Positions 1-12,300 of a stretch of DNA of 64,000 nucleotides are shown piece by piece. The stretch is from G963663495 sp963663495 (GTDB lineage: Bacteria; Bacteroidota; Rhodothermia; Rhodothermales; Bin80). The translations under genes were made by a program, and so were the position numbers. The notes under the pieces were generated by a model, which was not told where the DNA came from, did not search any database, and worked only from the letters and a program-made list of their open reading frames with translations. The DNA is taken from assembly GCA_963663495.1 (NCBI GenBank), contig OY760427.1:248001-312000 (forward strand), read 5' to 3'. Position 1 is the first letter of the stretch. Every line of letters begins with the position of its first letter.

Positions 1-1
1 G

Positions 2-700
2 GACGAATGCTACCACGAACTGCGCTACCGTGCAAAGTGCTGGTCCGTAGAGCGTCGTGTGGTGCTCGTGGTTGTTCCGGTGCCGGGAGAGCTTTTTCCG
101 CGGCATTTCTATCTGATCACCGATCTGGATGTAGAAGCCTATCCGGCAGAGCAGCTTGTGAATCTGTACCGGAAGAGAGGAAAGGCGGAAAAGCACTTCG
201 GGGAGCTGAATGCGGCTTGCTCCATGGCGCTGTCTTCGGTTCTCCGTCCGAAGACACACTATAAGGGCCGGCCTGTAGTGCGGGTGCCTGATGAGTCGGA
301 ACAGGATGAGTCGGAACAGGAAGCCGAGATCCGAGCCGAGAACGAGGTCCTGCTACAGGTATACCTTCTAACGTATCAGCTCATGCATGTGGGGCGCTGC
401 CTTATGCGGGAGCCTGACGAATCCCAGATAAGTCTGAGCACCTATCGCGAGCGTGTACTCAAGGTGGGGGCCCGCTTCGTACAACACGCGCGCAACATCG
501 TTATCCACATTGCCGCCAGCGCAGATGCTGCATGGGAGCAATTTTGGCGACGTTATTGTCAACTCACATGGATCACGCGTAAGCGTGCGGCGAAGTACAG
601 GGTAGCGGGCTTTTTGGCGGTTTTGGCGGGTACAGTGTGGTTGGAAGGAGGAGAGCATGTGGGCTTGCCCGATCTGGACGATTCGGCGTCCGGCAGCTAG
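2..700 (+). pseudogene. IS1380-type transposase, C-terminal part, interrupted by IS66
   Basis: DDE transposase fragment, open at the window edge; the reading frame is already open at base 2, before the first Met codon. It contains the family-type segment YRKRGKAEKHFGEL followed by a long helical C-terminal region. DNA homology with the second copy (48.6-49.1 kb) stops exactly at base 578, where the IS66 left inverted repeat begins. In the other copy the frame continues TWITLPMKS and stops. Here the last ~40 codons are IS66 sequence read through by chance, so the native C-terminus is lost. Assignment to IS1380 rests on the whole-length relative at 47.8 kb; the fragment alone would only say IS4/IS1380-like DDE transposase. 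Confidence 0.8.
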
Positions 701-711
701 GCGGCCTTACC

Positions 712-2310
712 CTAGTGGGCTTGCCGTGCCCGTTTCCAATGATGGGGCAATAGCGCTGCTATGTCCTCGGCAGGATGTGTCGGGATGCGCTGGAATACTT
801 CCATGAGCCATTCCATTGGGTTGACGTCGTGGAATTTGCAGGTTCCAAGGAGCGAATAGACCACGGCACCCCGCTGGGATGCATCATGGGATCCTGCGAA
901 CATGTAGTTCTTCCTACCAATAGCCAGTGGCCGTATCGCATTCTCAACCAGATTATTGTCCAACTCCACACGGCCCTCATCCAGATATCGGGTCAGCCTT
1001 TGCCAACGGCCAAGCGTATACTGGGTCGCCTTGGCCCACGGGCTCTTGGGTAAACCATTGTTCACCTCCAGCCACGGCTTCAGCTCCTCCAGTACAGGTC
1101 CGGCCCGTTCCTGTCGCAGTTGCTGACGAACATCCGCACTCGCACCCGTTTTGCGTAGCCAACGCTCTATGAGGTAGAGCTTGCGTATCTCCTTCAACAC
1201 ATGCGCGGCCTTATCCGGCTCGTACGTCTTGCAGTCGAAGAACTTGCGCCGGGCATGCGCCATGCATGCGTAGAGCGTTACGGATGGGTCCGCATCAAAG
1301 ATGTCGTAAGCTACATACCCGTCTGTCTGTAGCAATCCCTCATACCCGTGCAAAAACTCCACCGGACCCGCCCGAGCACGGGTCTTTCGGTATTCCATCA
1401 CCAACAGTCTCTGCTCTGGACTATGGTACACCCAATAAAAGCCTTTATGCAGCGATCCCTTCTTATCTCCATCCTGCACCTCCATCCTCGTCTCATCCGC
1501 CTGCAGATACCCGGTGGATAGCAACTCCTGCTTCAGAGCATCATACAACGGGGTCAGGTGCGACGCAGACTGCGATATCCAGCCTCCCAGCGTGGACTTC
1601 GCAATCTCCACGCCTTCCCGACGAAACCGCTGCTGCTGACGGTACGAAGGCAGGTGGTCCGCATATTTGCCCACTACCACATCTGCCAACAACCCCGGAC
1701 CCGCCATGCCCTTGTTCACCATCCGTGGTGGCAACTCACCTATGATTACCCCCTTATCCTCATCCCCAGGGTCCACATACTTCGGACGCACATACTCAAT
1801 AACCTTCATATGGGCGGGTACACGCTCCAGAACCAGCGTCTTCTCCGCCCCGATGCACGTCATACCACCGGTATCCCCGTCAGGCTCAATAGTAATCGTT
1901 TCGCGGGGCAGTTTCTTCAGCAGATCGTCCAGCGCTTTACGCTTGGGCTTGCCCTTCTTCTTCTGCCGTCCGTTCGCCTTTTGCCCATTCTTCGTCTGTC
2001 CATTCGTCTCCGGCTCCGGTAGAGGGACCTCCTGCTCCGGCTTATCGAACAACGTGCCCTGCTGCGGGTCATTCAGCACACACTTTTCACTCTTGGGACT
2101 GTATAGCGCGCGTAGCGCTAGCATCAGCCGGTTATTCATATTCCCCAATTCTGCCTCAAGCCGGCTGCATCGATCATGCAGCTGGCTATTCTTTCTCTCC
2201 AATTCTGCATTATCCCGGCTGTACTGATCAAAGGCACTGGCCAATTCGGGGTGCTGTGCAAGCAACGCAACCTGCGCGGGGGAGAGGATAGAATGTGCTT
2301 CGGGCTGCAT
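712..2310 (-). CDS. tnpC: IS66 transposase TnpC
   Basis: 532-residue DDE transposase of the IS66 family, the usual full length. Residues 1-80 are a helical coiled coil after the MQPEAHS start; a Lys-rich linker and a zinc-binding/HTH region follow. The catalytic core shows LQADETRMEVQD (first Asp), LLQTDGYVAYD (second Asp) and NNLVENAIRPLAIGRKNYM (Glu). The C-terminal block with HPAEDIAALLPHHW is typical. The ATG at 2310 lies 60 bases after the end of tnpB. No frameshift or stop interrupts it, unlike the other tnpC copies at 38.5 and 50.1 kb. Confidence 0.95.
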   Translation of the reverse strand: MQPEAHSILSPAQVALLAQHPELASAFDQYSRDNAELERKNSQLHDRCSRLEAELGNMNNRLMLALRALYSPKSEKCVLNDPQQGTLFDKPEQEVPLPEPETNGQTKNGQKANGRQKKKGKPKRKALDDLLKKLPRETITIEPDGDTGGMTCIGAEKTLVLERVPAHMKVIEYVRPKYVDPGDEDKGVIIGELPPRMVNKGMAGPGLLADVVVGKYADHLPSYRQQQRFRREGVEIAKSTLGGWISQSASHLTPLYDALKQELLSTGYLQADETRMEVQDGDKKGSLHKGFYWVYHSPEQRLLVMEYRKTRARAGPVEFLHGYEGLLQTDGYVAYDIFDADPSVTLYACMAHARRKFFDCKTYEPDKAAHVLKEIRKLYLIERWLRKTGASADVRQQLRQERAGPVLEELKPWLEVNNGLPKSPWAKATQYTLGRWQRLTRYLDEGRVELDNNLVENAIRPLAIGRKNYMFAGSHDASQRGAVVYSLLGTCKFHDVNPMEWLMEVFQRIPTHPAEDIAALLPHHWKRARQAH

Positions 2311-2370
2311 GGTGAGCTAGCAACACCAGCATATTGCTTGTTCCCGAATCACACATTATATTTGGCCCGA

Positions 2371-2709
2371 TTATCGGCTTTTTACCGCATATCGGGGCCG
2401 ATATTTCACCGTCTTCAACGACACCCCCTCCAGCATCATCACCATCTGTGCCCATGTCGGCACATCCTCCTCTGGCAACGCAAACGTACCCGTCTCCAAG
2501 CGCTTGTAGAAGATCGCAAAGCCGTTCCGATCCCATGTGAGCGCCTTCAAATGGTTTCGCCTCCTGTTGATGAATACAAAGATGTCTCCCGACATCGGAT
2601 TCCGCTTCATGCCGCTTTTTACCAAAGCGCACAAGCCGTCAAAGCTTGTGCGCATGTCCACCGGCGGTCGGTAAAAGAAGTACCGGTGCGAAGGTGCCAG
2701 TCCGATCAT
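2371..2709 (-). CDS. tnpB: IS66 accessory protein TnpB
   Basis: 112-residue IS66 Orf2 protein. It starts MIGLAPSHRYFFYRPPVDMR and carries the family core (TSFDGLCALV, FVFINRRRNHLKALTWDRNG, FAIFYKRLETGTF). The ATG overlaps the TGA of tnpA as ATGA, the arrangement expected for translational coupling in IS66. A longer frame extends upstream but only reads tnpA out of frame. Its role in transposition is required but biochemically unclear. The copy at 49.7 kb encodes the same protein with almost no differences, so the two elements separated recently. Confidence 0.93.
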   Translation of the reverse strand: MIGLAPSHRYFFYRPPVDMRTSFDGLCALVKSGMKRNPMSGDIFVFINRRRNHLKALTWDRNGFAIFYKRLETGTFALPEEDVPTWAQMVMMLEGVSLKTVKYRPRYAVKSR

Positions 2710-3005
2710 GACTGCGTCAGCCTGGCCAGGTACGAAGCAGAGACCGGTGCAAAGAACCGCACCCGTATCCCACCCGGATATGCGATCTCTACCTGTGCCG
2801 CTTCCCTTGGTGCTACACTGCCTATCTCCACGAAGCCTCGGCTGTCCTCGGCTGCAGTCTCCTGGCGAACCTTCCGCCTCCAATAATTCAACTGCCCATA
2901 CGAGATGCCGTGCTTTGCACAAAACGCCGCTGCGGACTGGGTCCTTTCGTTATACTGCTCTACCAGCGGAAACATCTCTTCCGCCGTACGTTTGGGCTGT
3001 ACCAT
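2706..3005 (-). CDS. tnpA: IS66 accessory protein TnpA
   Basis: About 99 residues with the small helix-turn-helix layout of IS66 TnpA (SAAAFCAKHGISYGQLNYWR), probably a DNA-binding accessory protein. I chose the ATG of MVQPKRTAEEM at 3005; a GTG eight codons upstream (3029) is a possible alternative start. It ends overlapping tnpB by four bases. Partial copies occur at 49.4 and 63.35 kb. Confidence 0.85.
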   Translation of the reverse strand: MVQPKRTAEEMFPLVEQYNERTQSAAAFCAKHGISYGQLNYWRRKVRQETAAEDSRGFVEIGSVAPREAAQVEIAYPGGIRVRFFAPVSASYLARLTQS

Positions 3006-3169
3006 GCGATCTGGGGTCTGGGTTCTCACGTCTAGGGGTAAGCTCCCCAGAACCCATCACCCAATCAAGATGTAGTTCACCGCACGCTTACGGAATAGTT
3101 ACAGAAATCATACGCGGTTCGTATATCGTATATTCGTCCACTGGTATGCAACGGATTCGGACCTATAAA

Positions 3170-3339
3170 GGGAATTATATGGCTGAGTACCCATTTGCTG
3201 AGGTTCTTGAAATAATTGCAGTTTATCGTGAAAAGCGGGAACCGATTATGAACAACTGGCGAAAGCCATCCTGTCTGCACCACCAAAGCACAAAAAGTAA
3301 CTCCTGCGAAAACGCGTGGCACTCAGCCATATAACTCCC
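3170..3339. repeat. Mini-element copy A (~170 bp, terminal inverted repeats)
   Basis: A 170-bp repeat with ends GGGAATTATATGGCTGAGT and, from the other side, GGGAGTTATATGGCTGAGT. Related copies lie at 24626-24797, 28384-28554, 45904-46075 and, truncated, 46545-46634. Two of these sit directly 5' of TnpB elements whose ends share the gggagttatat/gggaattatat terminus. It is most likely a non-autonomous element mobilised with the IS605/TnpB family. This copy lies just upstream of the giant LRR gene and might influence its expression. Confidence 0.75.
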
Positions 3340-3398
3340 TATAAATGCCCCTGTATCTTTCAGGAGTAGCGATATAGGGTACAATGTTAGCGTGATCG

Positions 3399-6300
3399 AT
3401 GATGAAGGTTTTATCCGTACTATCGCTGGCCTGCATGAGCTGGGTCTTGCAGCCTCAGATGGAAGCGCAGCTGCCGTCAATGGACCGTGCAGGATCAAGG
3501 TATGGAGGGGTTGCCGGATTATCTAGCTCTGATCACGGAGACCACCCAAGGGTGCACATAGGGCCTTTAACAGATGCCCCGGCATCTGCTTCGCTGATAA
3601 CCGATCCTATCGCTCCGCATGATCATGCAATAGAACAATCCTCGGACTCTATTGCGGTATCGCAGGATGCCATAACGTTTGCAGAGGTCGGTGAAACCAT
3701 CACGCTGGTGGCGACCGTTTTCGACGCTGCGGAGAATGTTATAACCGACGCTCCAGTGGTCTGGACCATTGCAAACCCTGCGGTGGCGAGGGTGGATCAG
3801 AGCGGCCTTGTTACTGCCGTGGGCGATGGAACTACGCGTATTGCTGTTACCGCTGGCCCTGTCACCGTGAAGGTCTCCGTCCTCGTGGATACGGATGGCG
3901 GTACGACAATTATCGTTGAATCTGACCGTGCGGCACTGGTCAAGTTGTACAAAGCGACGGGCGGGGACCAGTGGGATCAGCACACCAATTGGCTGAGCGG
4001 GCGGGCATTGGACGCATGGCATGGCGTAAGCACGAACGCGCAGGGACATGTTACGAGTTTGCTGCTCGGTGCCAACAATCTGGTAGGGCAGATCCCCTCG
4101 GAGTTGGGCACCTTGCCAGAACTGGCGGGATTGGATCTTTCGTCGAACAGCCTGTCGGGGACCATTCCTGCCGCGTTGGGCGATCTCGGCTCTCTTGAGA
4201 TGCTTGATCTGAGCGATAATGCCGTTGCGGGAAGCATTCCCGCGGCCCTACTCAGCCTGCCGCTCACCACGTTTGGATGGGATGGTAATGACGGACTGTG
4301 CATGCCCAATACCGCTGAGTTTGTTGCTTGGACAGGGACGATGCGCGCCCATACCGGCGATGGCTATTGCAATAAGGACGACCGCGATGCTCTCGAAGCA
4401 TTGTACACCGCCCTTGGAGGTGCCGGCTGGACGGACTCGCAAAACTGGGTCGACGCTGAAGTGGTGTCGTCCTGGTTCGGCATCACCACAAATACACTGG
4501 GCGTCGTGACTGCCATTGCGCTGCCCGATAATGGAGTTAACGGGGAGTTGCCGGCAAGCATAGGGGATTTGGCGGGCCTGGTGGAGTTGGACCTGAGCAC
4601 GAACACGCAGCTAACAGGGCCTATCCCTGTTACCATGCCTCGTCTGGATGCCTTGGACGCATTCAAGTATGGAGGGACGGGGCTGTGCGTACCCGTAGTT
4701 GCTGCCGTGGAGAATTGGCTGTCCTCCTTGACGGTGCACGATGGAACAGGGGTACAGTGCGTCTCTGAGGGTGACCGTGCAACACTGGAAAGCCTGTACA
4801 CCGCTTTGAGCGGAGCAGGTTGGACGAACGATGGGAGTTGGCTGACGAATGCACCTATTGATGAATGGTACGGGGTGACTGCCGATGATGAAGGGCGCGT
4901 AACAGCGTTGGACTTGAGCAACAATGGTTTGGAAGGTGCGCTACCCGCGGAAATCGCGCAATTGGCACTACTGACCGATTTGAGCTTGGATGGCAACGGC
5001 CTCGCGGGGCCGATCCCGGAGGAGCTGGGTTCACTGGGTGATCTGGAGCGTCTTAGTATCAACAGTGCGTCTCTTTCCGGTAGCCTTCCTGCAGAGCTTG
5101 GCGACCTGAGCAGTTTGACTTCGCTGAGCCTTGAGGGTAACAGTTTGTCCGGAGCGCTGCCTTCAGAGCTGGGAGACTTGATGGCTCTGGAGACCTTGGA
5201 CGTCTCGGGCAACGATATTTCCGGTGTTATCCCCGCCGAGTTGGGCGATCTCGGCAGTCTTGCTATGCTGGATCTGAGTGATAATGCCGTTACGGGAAGC
5301 ATTCCCGCGGCTCTGCTCAGCCTGCCGCTCACCACGTTTGGCTGGGACGGTAATGACGGGCTATGCATGCCCAATACCGCTGAATATGTTGCTTGGATAG
5401 GGACGATGAGCGCCCATACCGGCGGCGGCTATTGCAATAAGGATGACCGCGATGCTCTTGAAGCAATGTATGCTGTCGTTGGAGGCTCGAGCTGGACGAA
5501 TTCGCAGAACTGGATGCAAGCCGAAGTGATCTCCACTTGGTTCGGCATCACCACCGATGCGCTGGGCCGGGTGACAGCCATTGCGCTGTCCAATAATGGC
5601 CTTATTGGGAAATTGCCCGCGAGTGTGGGAGATTTGGCCAGCCTGGTTGAGCTGGACCTGAGTACGAACATGCAGCTTACCGGGCCTATCCCTGAAGCTC
5701 TGACGGGCTTGGATGCCTTGGACGCATTCAGATATGCCGGGACGGAGCTATGCGTACCCAGAGCGGGTGCCGTTGAGAATTGGCTTGTCGCCTTGACGGT
5801 GCACAACGGAACAGGCGTACGTTGCCCTTCTGAGGGTGACCGTGACGCCTTGGAGGGTCTGTACACTGCTTTGAGCGGAGCAGGTTGGACGAACGACGCA
5901 AATTGGTTGACCAGCGCACCCCTCAACGAATGGGATGGTGTTACCGCCGATGATGAAGGGCGGATAACGGAGTTGGACCTGAGCAATAATGGCTTGGACG
6001 GCGCGCTGCCGGCGGGGATTGCGCTGCTCGCACATCTGACTGACTTGAACCTCGCGGACAACAGTCTTTCCGGCACCATTCCCTCGGAGTTGGGCAATCT
6101 TGACAAGCTCAAGGTGCTGGACATTAGTGATAATGGCCTTACGGGAAGCATTCCCACGGCATTCCTCCCGCGAGCATCCGGGCGCGATCGCAGCGGTCAG
6201 CGCGATGATCTTGCTGGAACCCTTCCCGGTCTGTCATTAACGACGTTTGCATGGGACGGTAATGATGGGCTGTGCATGCCCAACACCGTTGAGTTTGTTG

Positions 6301-9300
6301 CCTGGAGCGGGACGATGAATGTCCATGCCGGTGATGATTATTGCAATAAGGACGACCGTGAGAATCTGGAGGCATTGTACACAGCCCTTGGAGGTGCCAG
6401 CTGGACGGACAGGCAAAACTGGAGGCAGGGCGAAGTGGTCTCTTCCTGGTCCGGCATTACCACCGATGCGCTGGGTCGTGTGACAGCTATTGCGCTGTCC
6501 AATAATGGCCTTGTCGGGGAATTACCGACGAGCACAGGGGATTTAACCAGCCTGGTTGCGTTGGACCTGAGCACGAACGCGCAGCTCACGGGGCCTATCC
6601 CTATTACCATGCCGCGTCTGGATGCCTTGGACGACTTCAATTATGGAGGGACCGGACTGTGCATACCGAGGGTGACTGCCGTAGGAAGCTGGTTGGCCTC
6701 CTTGGCGGTTCACAACGGAACAGGCGTACGCTGCGCCTCTGCGGGTGACCGTGACGCCTTGGAGAGTCTGTACACTGCTTTGAGCGGAGCAGATTGGACG
6801 AACAAAGGCAAGTGGCTGACCGATGCACCGATTAACGAATGGTATGGCGTTACGGCCAATGATGAAGGTCGGGTAACGGAGTTGGATCTGAGCGGTAATG
6901 GTTTGGCTGGCGCGCTGCCAGCGGGAATAGCAGCCTTGGCCCACCTGACCGACTTGAACCTTGATGACAATACCCTTACAGGCCCCATTCCGGAGGAGGT
7001 GGGCACGCTGGATGATTTGGAGAGCCTTAGCATCAATAGTGCGTCTCTTTCCGGCAGCCTTCCTGAAGAGCTGGGTAACCTTACCAGCCTGACATCGCTA
7101 CGCCTTGAGGGAAACAGCCTATCCGGCGCTATCCCCTCGGAACTGGGCGATCTTGACAATCTTACGGAGCTGGATCTGAGCGACAATGAGGTCACGGGAA
7201 GCCTTCCCACGGCCCTGCTCAGTCTGTCGTTAACTACGTTTGCATGGGATGGTAACGACGGGGTGTGCATGCCCAACACGGCACAGTTTGTTACTTGGGT
7301 TGCCGCCATGACCTCCCAAGCCGGTGATGACTATTGCAACAAGGACGACCGTGAGAATCTGGAGGCATTGTACACAGCCCTTGGAGGCGCCGGCTGGGCG
7401 GACAGGGGAAACTGGGGCCAATCCGCAGTGGTCTCTACCTGGTTTGGCATCACGACCGATGCGCTGGGCCGTGTGACAGCCATTGATTTGTCCGATAACG
7501 GTCTCGCAGGGGAGTTACCGGCAAGCATGGGTAATTTGGCCAGCCTGGTTGCGTTGGACCTGAGCACAAACGCCGGTTTGACTGGAGGCATCCCTGAAAC
7601 CATGACGAGCCTGGATGCCTTGGACGAGTTCAGGTATAACGGAACTGAGCTATGCATACCGAGGGTGACGGTCGTAGAAAGATGGCTGTTCGCATTGACG
7701 GTGCACAATGGAACAGGGGTGCGTTGCCCTTCGGGCACCGACCTTGAAGCCTTGGAGAGCCTGTACACTGCCTTGAGCGGAGCAAGTTGGACGAACAAAG
7801 GCAAGTGGCTGACCAACGCACCGATTGATGAATGGTATGGCGTCACTGCCAATGCTGACGGTCGGGTAACGGAGTTGGATCTGAGCGGTAATGGTTTGGC
7901 TGGCGCGCTGCCAGCGGGAATAGCAGCCTTGGCCCACCTGACCGACTTGAACCTTGATGACAATACCCTTACAGGCACCATTCCGGAGGAGGTGGGCACA
8001 CTGGATGATTTGGAGAGCCTCAGCATCAACAGTGCGTCTCTTTCCGGCAGCGTTCCTGAAGAGTTGGGTGACCTTACCAGCCTGACATCGCTACGCCTTG
8101 AGGGAAACAGCCTATCCGGCGCTATCCCCTCGAAACTGGGCGATCTTAACAATCTCACGGAGCTGGACCTGAGCGACAATGAGGTCACGGGAAGCATTCC
8201 CACATCCCTGCTCAGTCTGTCCCTCACAACGTTTGCATGGGATGGTAACGACGGGGTGTGCATGCCCAACACGTCACAGTTTGTTACCTGGGTTGCCGCC
8301 ATGACATCCCATACGGGCGATGACTATTGCAACAAGGACGACCATGAGATTCTGGAGGCATTCTACACCGCCGTTGGAGGCGCCGGCTGGACGGACAAGA
8401 GCAACTGGGGCCAGGGCGAAGTGGTCTCCACTTGGTTTGGCATCACCACCGATGCGTTGGGTCTTGTGACAGCCATTGATTTGTCCGATAACGGTCTCGC
8501 GGGGGAGTTACCGGCAAGCATGGGTAATTTGGGCAGCCTGGTTGCGTTGGACCTGAGCACGAACACGGGTCTGACGGGCGCTATCCCGGAAGCCCTGACA
8601 AGTCTGGATGCTTTGGACGAATTCCGTTATAACGGGACCGGGCTGTGCGTACCGAGCGTGCAGGCCGTAGCAGATTGGCTGGCGGCCTTGACGACGCACA
8701 GTGGAACAGGGGTTCAGTGCTCCGACAACTCTGATCGTCCCGCCTTGGGAAGCCTGTACAGCGCCTTGAGTGGAGCCAATTGGACGAACAAGGGCAAGTG
8801 GCTGACCAGCGCACCGATTGGCGAATGGTTTGGCATCACGACCGATGCGCTGGGCGGTGTGACAGCGATTGATCTGTCCGATAACGGCCTCGTAGGGGAG
8901 TTACCGGCAAGCTTGGGTAATTTTGCCAGCCTGGTTGCGTTGGACCTGAGCACAAACGTTGGTTTGACGGGAGGCATCCCAGAAACCATGACGAGCCTGG
9001 ATGCCTTGGTTGAGTTCAGGTATAACGGAACCGAACTGTGCGTACCCAAGGTGCCGGTTCTACAAACGTGGCTGTACGGGTTGCCGGTGCACAATGGAAC
9101 GGCCGTGCGTTGCCACTCGGGCACCGACCGTGAAGCCTTGGAGATTATGTACTATGGTTGGAGCGGAGCCGATTGGACGAACGATGCGAAATGGCTGACG
9201 AATGCACCTATTGATGAGTGGTATGGCGTTACGGCCAATGATGACGGTCGGGTAACGGAGTTGGATTTGAGCAGTAATGGTTTGGATGGCGAGTTGTTCC

Positions 9301-12300
9301 AAATGCGCAACTTGGCCCAATTGACCGACTTGAACCTTGAGGGAAACAGCCTTTCCGGCGCTATCTTCTCGGACCTGGGCGATCTTGACAATCTCACCGA
9401 GCTGGACCTGAGCGATAATGAGATCACCGGAAGCATTCCTATAGCCCTGCTCAGCCTGCCACTCACAACGTTTGCATGGGATGGTAACGACGAGTTATGC
9501 ATGCCCAATACCTCGCAGTTTGTTACTTGGGTTGACGCGATGACATCCCATACCGGTGATGACTATTGCAACAAGGACGACCGTGAGGTTTTGGAGGCAT
9601 TCTACGCCGCCGTTGGAGGCGCTGGCTGGACGGACCGGGGAAACTGGGGCCAGGCTGCAGTGGTTGCCACTTGGTTTGGCATCACGACCAATTGGCAGGG
9701 CCGTGTGAGAGCGATTGAGCTGTCCGATAACGGCCTCGCAGGGGAGTTACCGGTAAGCATGGGTAATTTGGCCAACTTGGTTGCGTTGGACCTGAGCACG
9801 AACGCGGGTCTGACGGGCGCTATCCCGGAAGCCCTGACAAGCCTGGATGCTTTGGACGAATTCAGTTATGTCGGGACCGGGCTGTGCGTACCGAGCGTGC
9901 AGGCCGTAGCAGATTGGCTGGCGGCCTTGACGACGCACAGTGGAACAGGGGTTGAGTGTTCCGATAACTCTGATCGCCCCGCCTTGGAAAGCCTGTACAG
10001 CGCTTTGAGCGGAGCAGATTGGACGAACAGGGGCAATTGGCTGACTGATGCACCGATTGACGAATGGTATGGTGTCACTGCCAATGCTGACGGGCAGGTA
10101 ACAGCGTTGGATCTGAGCAGTAATGGTTTGGATGGCGCTATTCCTTCGGAGCTGGGCGATCTTGACAATCTCACAGAGTTGGACCTGAGCGACAATGATG
10201 TCACAGGAAGCATTCCCACAGCCCTGCTCAGCCTGCCACTCACAACGTTTGCATGGGATGGTAACGACGGGGTGTGCATGCCCAATACCTCGCAGTTTGT
10301 TACCTGGATTGGAGCAATAACATCCCATACCGGCGATGGCTATTGCAATAAGGACGACCGAGAGGTGCTCGAAGCAATGTATGACGCCCTTGGCGGCTCC
10401 GCATGGGTAGACTCGCGAAATTGGAAGCAGGCCGCAGTGGTCTCCACTTGGTTTGGCATCACCACCGACGCACTTGGCCAGGTGACAGCTATTAGAATGC
10501 CAAATAACGGCCTCGCTGGGCAGTTGCCCACAAGCATAGGTGATCTATCCAGCTTAGTTGTGTTAGACCTCGCCTCAAATGAGTTAACACATGAAATTCC
10601 GGCATCAATTGGTAATCTGTCAAATCTGGAAACCCTGCTCCTACGCCGGAATATGCTCACAACCCCGCTGCCTGCCGAACTTGGGAAGCTAACCAAGCTA
10701 AGGGAGCTGTTGATTGGCGACAATGTCTTTGTAGGCACGATACCTACAGAGCTTGGAAATATGGCAAGCCTTGAGTATTTGAATATTTACCAAACTAAGT
10801 TCGAAACCAAAGGATTGACTGGACCGATTCCTTCTGAACTTGGCCGTCTCAGCAATATGATTGCAATGGCCTGGTTTGGCCATTCATTAACAGGAGAGCT
10901 TCCTCCTGAGCTTGGTGATCTTTCGAATTTGGATCTCCTTAACATTGAGAAAAATGTGGGATTGACGGGGGTGGTACCTGCAAGTTTCACAAAACTCAAA
11001 AAGATGACCCACTTTTTTGCGAGAGGAACAGACGTGTGTTTACCAGAGGACACTACGTTACAAACGTGGAACAACGGGTTGCTCCAGACACATGTGAGGG
11101 ACTGCGTAACCGTAGGGAATACTGCCTACTTGACTCAGGCGGTGCAATCCCTCAAGGATCCCGTCTCACTCATTGCAGGGAAAAAGGCGTTGGTGCGAAT
11201 ATTCCTAGAGGCAAATGCTGCGAACACCGTAGCTCTCCCCAAAGCAACAGCAAAGTTCTACGTAAATGACCAACTGGAGCATACGATTACTATCGCCTCC
11301 AAGACTGGTCCTATCCCAATGTTAGCATTGGAAGGGAATTTTGCCACATCACTCAACGCCGAGGTGCCAGCGACCGTCATCCGGCCGGGCCTTGAAATGG
11401 TCATTGAAGTAGATCCAGACGGTACTGTACCGACAACCTTAGAGGTGCCCAAGCGAATTCCGGAGTCTGGAAGACTCTCGTTTACCATCGTTACGGTGCC
11501 ATCTTTTGATATAGTATTCGTCCCCTTCCTTACCACCGGGGACGACAATATGGAGGCGGTTACCATAAGTAACGCCATGATGGCGGATCCTACTGGTCAC
11601 TCACTCCTTTCTTTGACACACACACTGCTGCCAATAAAGGATATTACAGCGACTGTCCATAGTACCGTGACGACGGATTACAGTTCAATCAGGGTCTTGT
11701 TTAGTAGGGTAAACCAGATCCGTACGATGGAGGGTGGCACAGGCTATTGGATGGGAGTTCATCGCAGCCCCAATGAAGGTGGCGGTTTGGGAGCTATTGG
11801 TAACGGTGTTGCGGCTTCCAGACTTGAGGCTGGAACCATCGCTCACGAGTTTGGACACAACCTGTCGCTATTGCATTCGCCATGTGGCGGCGTGCTTGGA
11901 GCAGATGCGAGTTTTCCCCATCGAGATGGGTCAATTGGGGGTTGGGGGTACGACTTTAGAAATCCAGGTCAGATTATAGGCTCGTCGACCAAGGATCTCA
12001 TGAGCTATTGCGGTCCCAAATGGATAAGTGATTATGGCTTCAATCGGGCTGCTGATCATCGATCAACTGCGCAGCCCGGAATCGCTAAGGTGCCGATGGC
12101 ATCCGCATCGCCGGAAACTGCGCTTCTTATTGCGGGAGGTACGGACTCTGCCATGAAGCCATACCTGGAACCCATTATTATCATGGAGGCGGTACCCTCG
12201 TTGCCGCAGTCTCCGGGACCTTGGCAGCTTATCGGAGCCACAGAGGACGGCGATGAGCTCTTTTCCCTGACATTTTCCATGCTTGAGATAGGTGATGGTG

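Larger units (their letters stand above)
579..3091. mobile_element. IS66-family insertion sequence, complete
   Basis: Bounded by imperfect terminal inverted repeats: GTAAGCGTGCGGCGAAGTAC at 579-598 and, on the other strand, GTAAGCGTGCGGTGAACTAC reading inward from 3091. The GTAAGCG start is typical of IS66 ends. Inside are tnpA, tnpB and tnpC in the usual order on the minus strand, all intact. The 8-bp target duplication expected of IS66 is missing: the flanks are gatcacgc and ggaatagt. The left flank is IS1380 transposase and the right flank is unrelated, so one side was probably lost by an adjacent deletion or recombination. The element was about 2.5 kb and looks capable of movement. Confidence 0.9.

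Noticed and set aside
4364..10328. Many long open frames on the minus strand across the LRR gene
   Set aside because: They mirror the repeat array in the opposite phase, recur with the same period, and have no start signals or known domains; they are a by-product of repeat composition.
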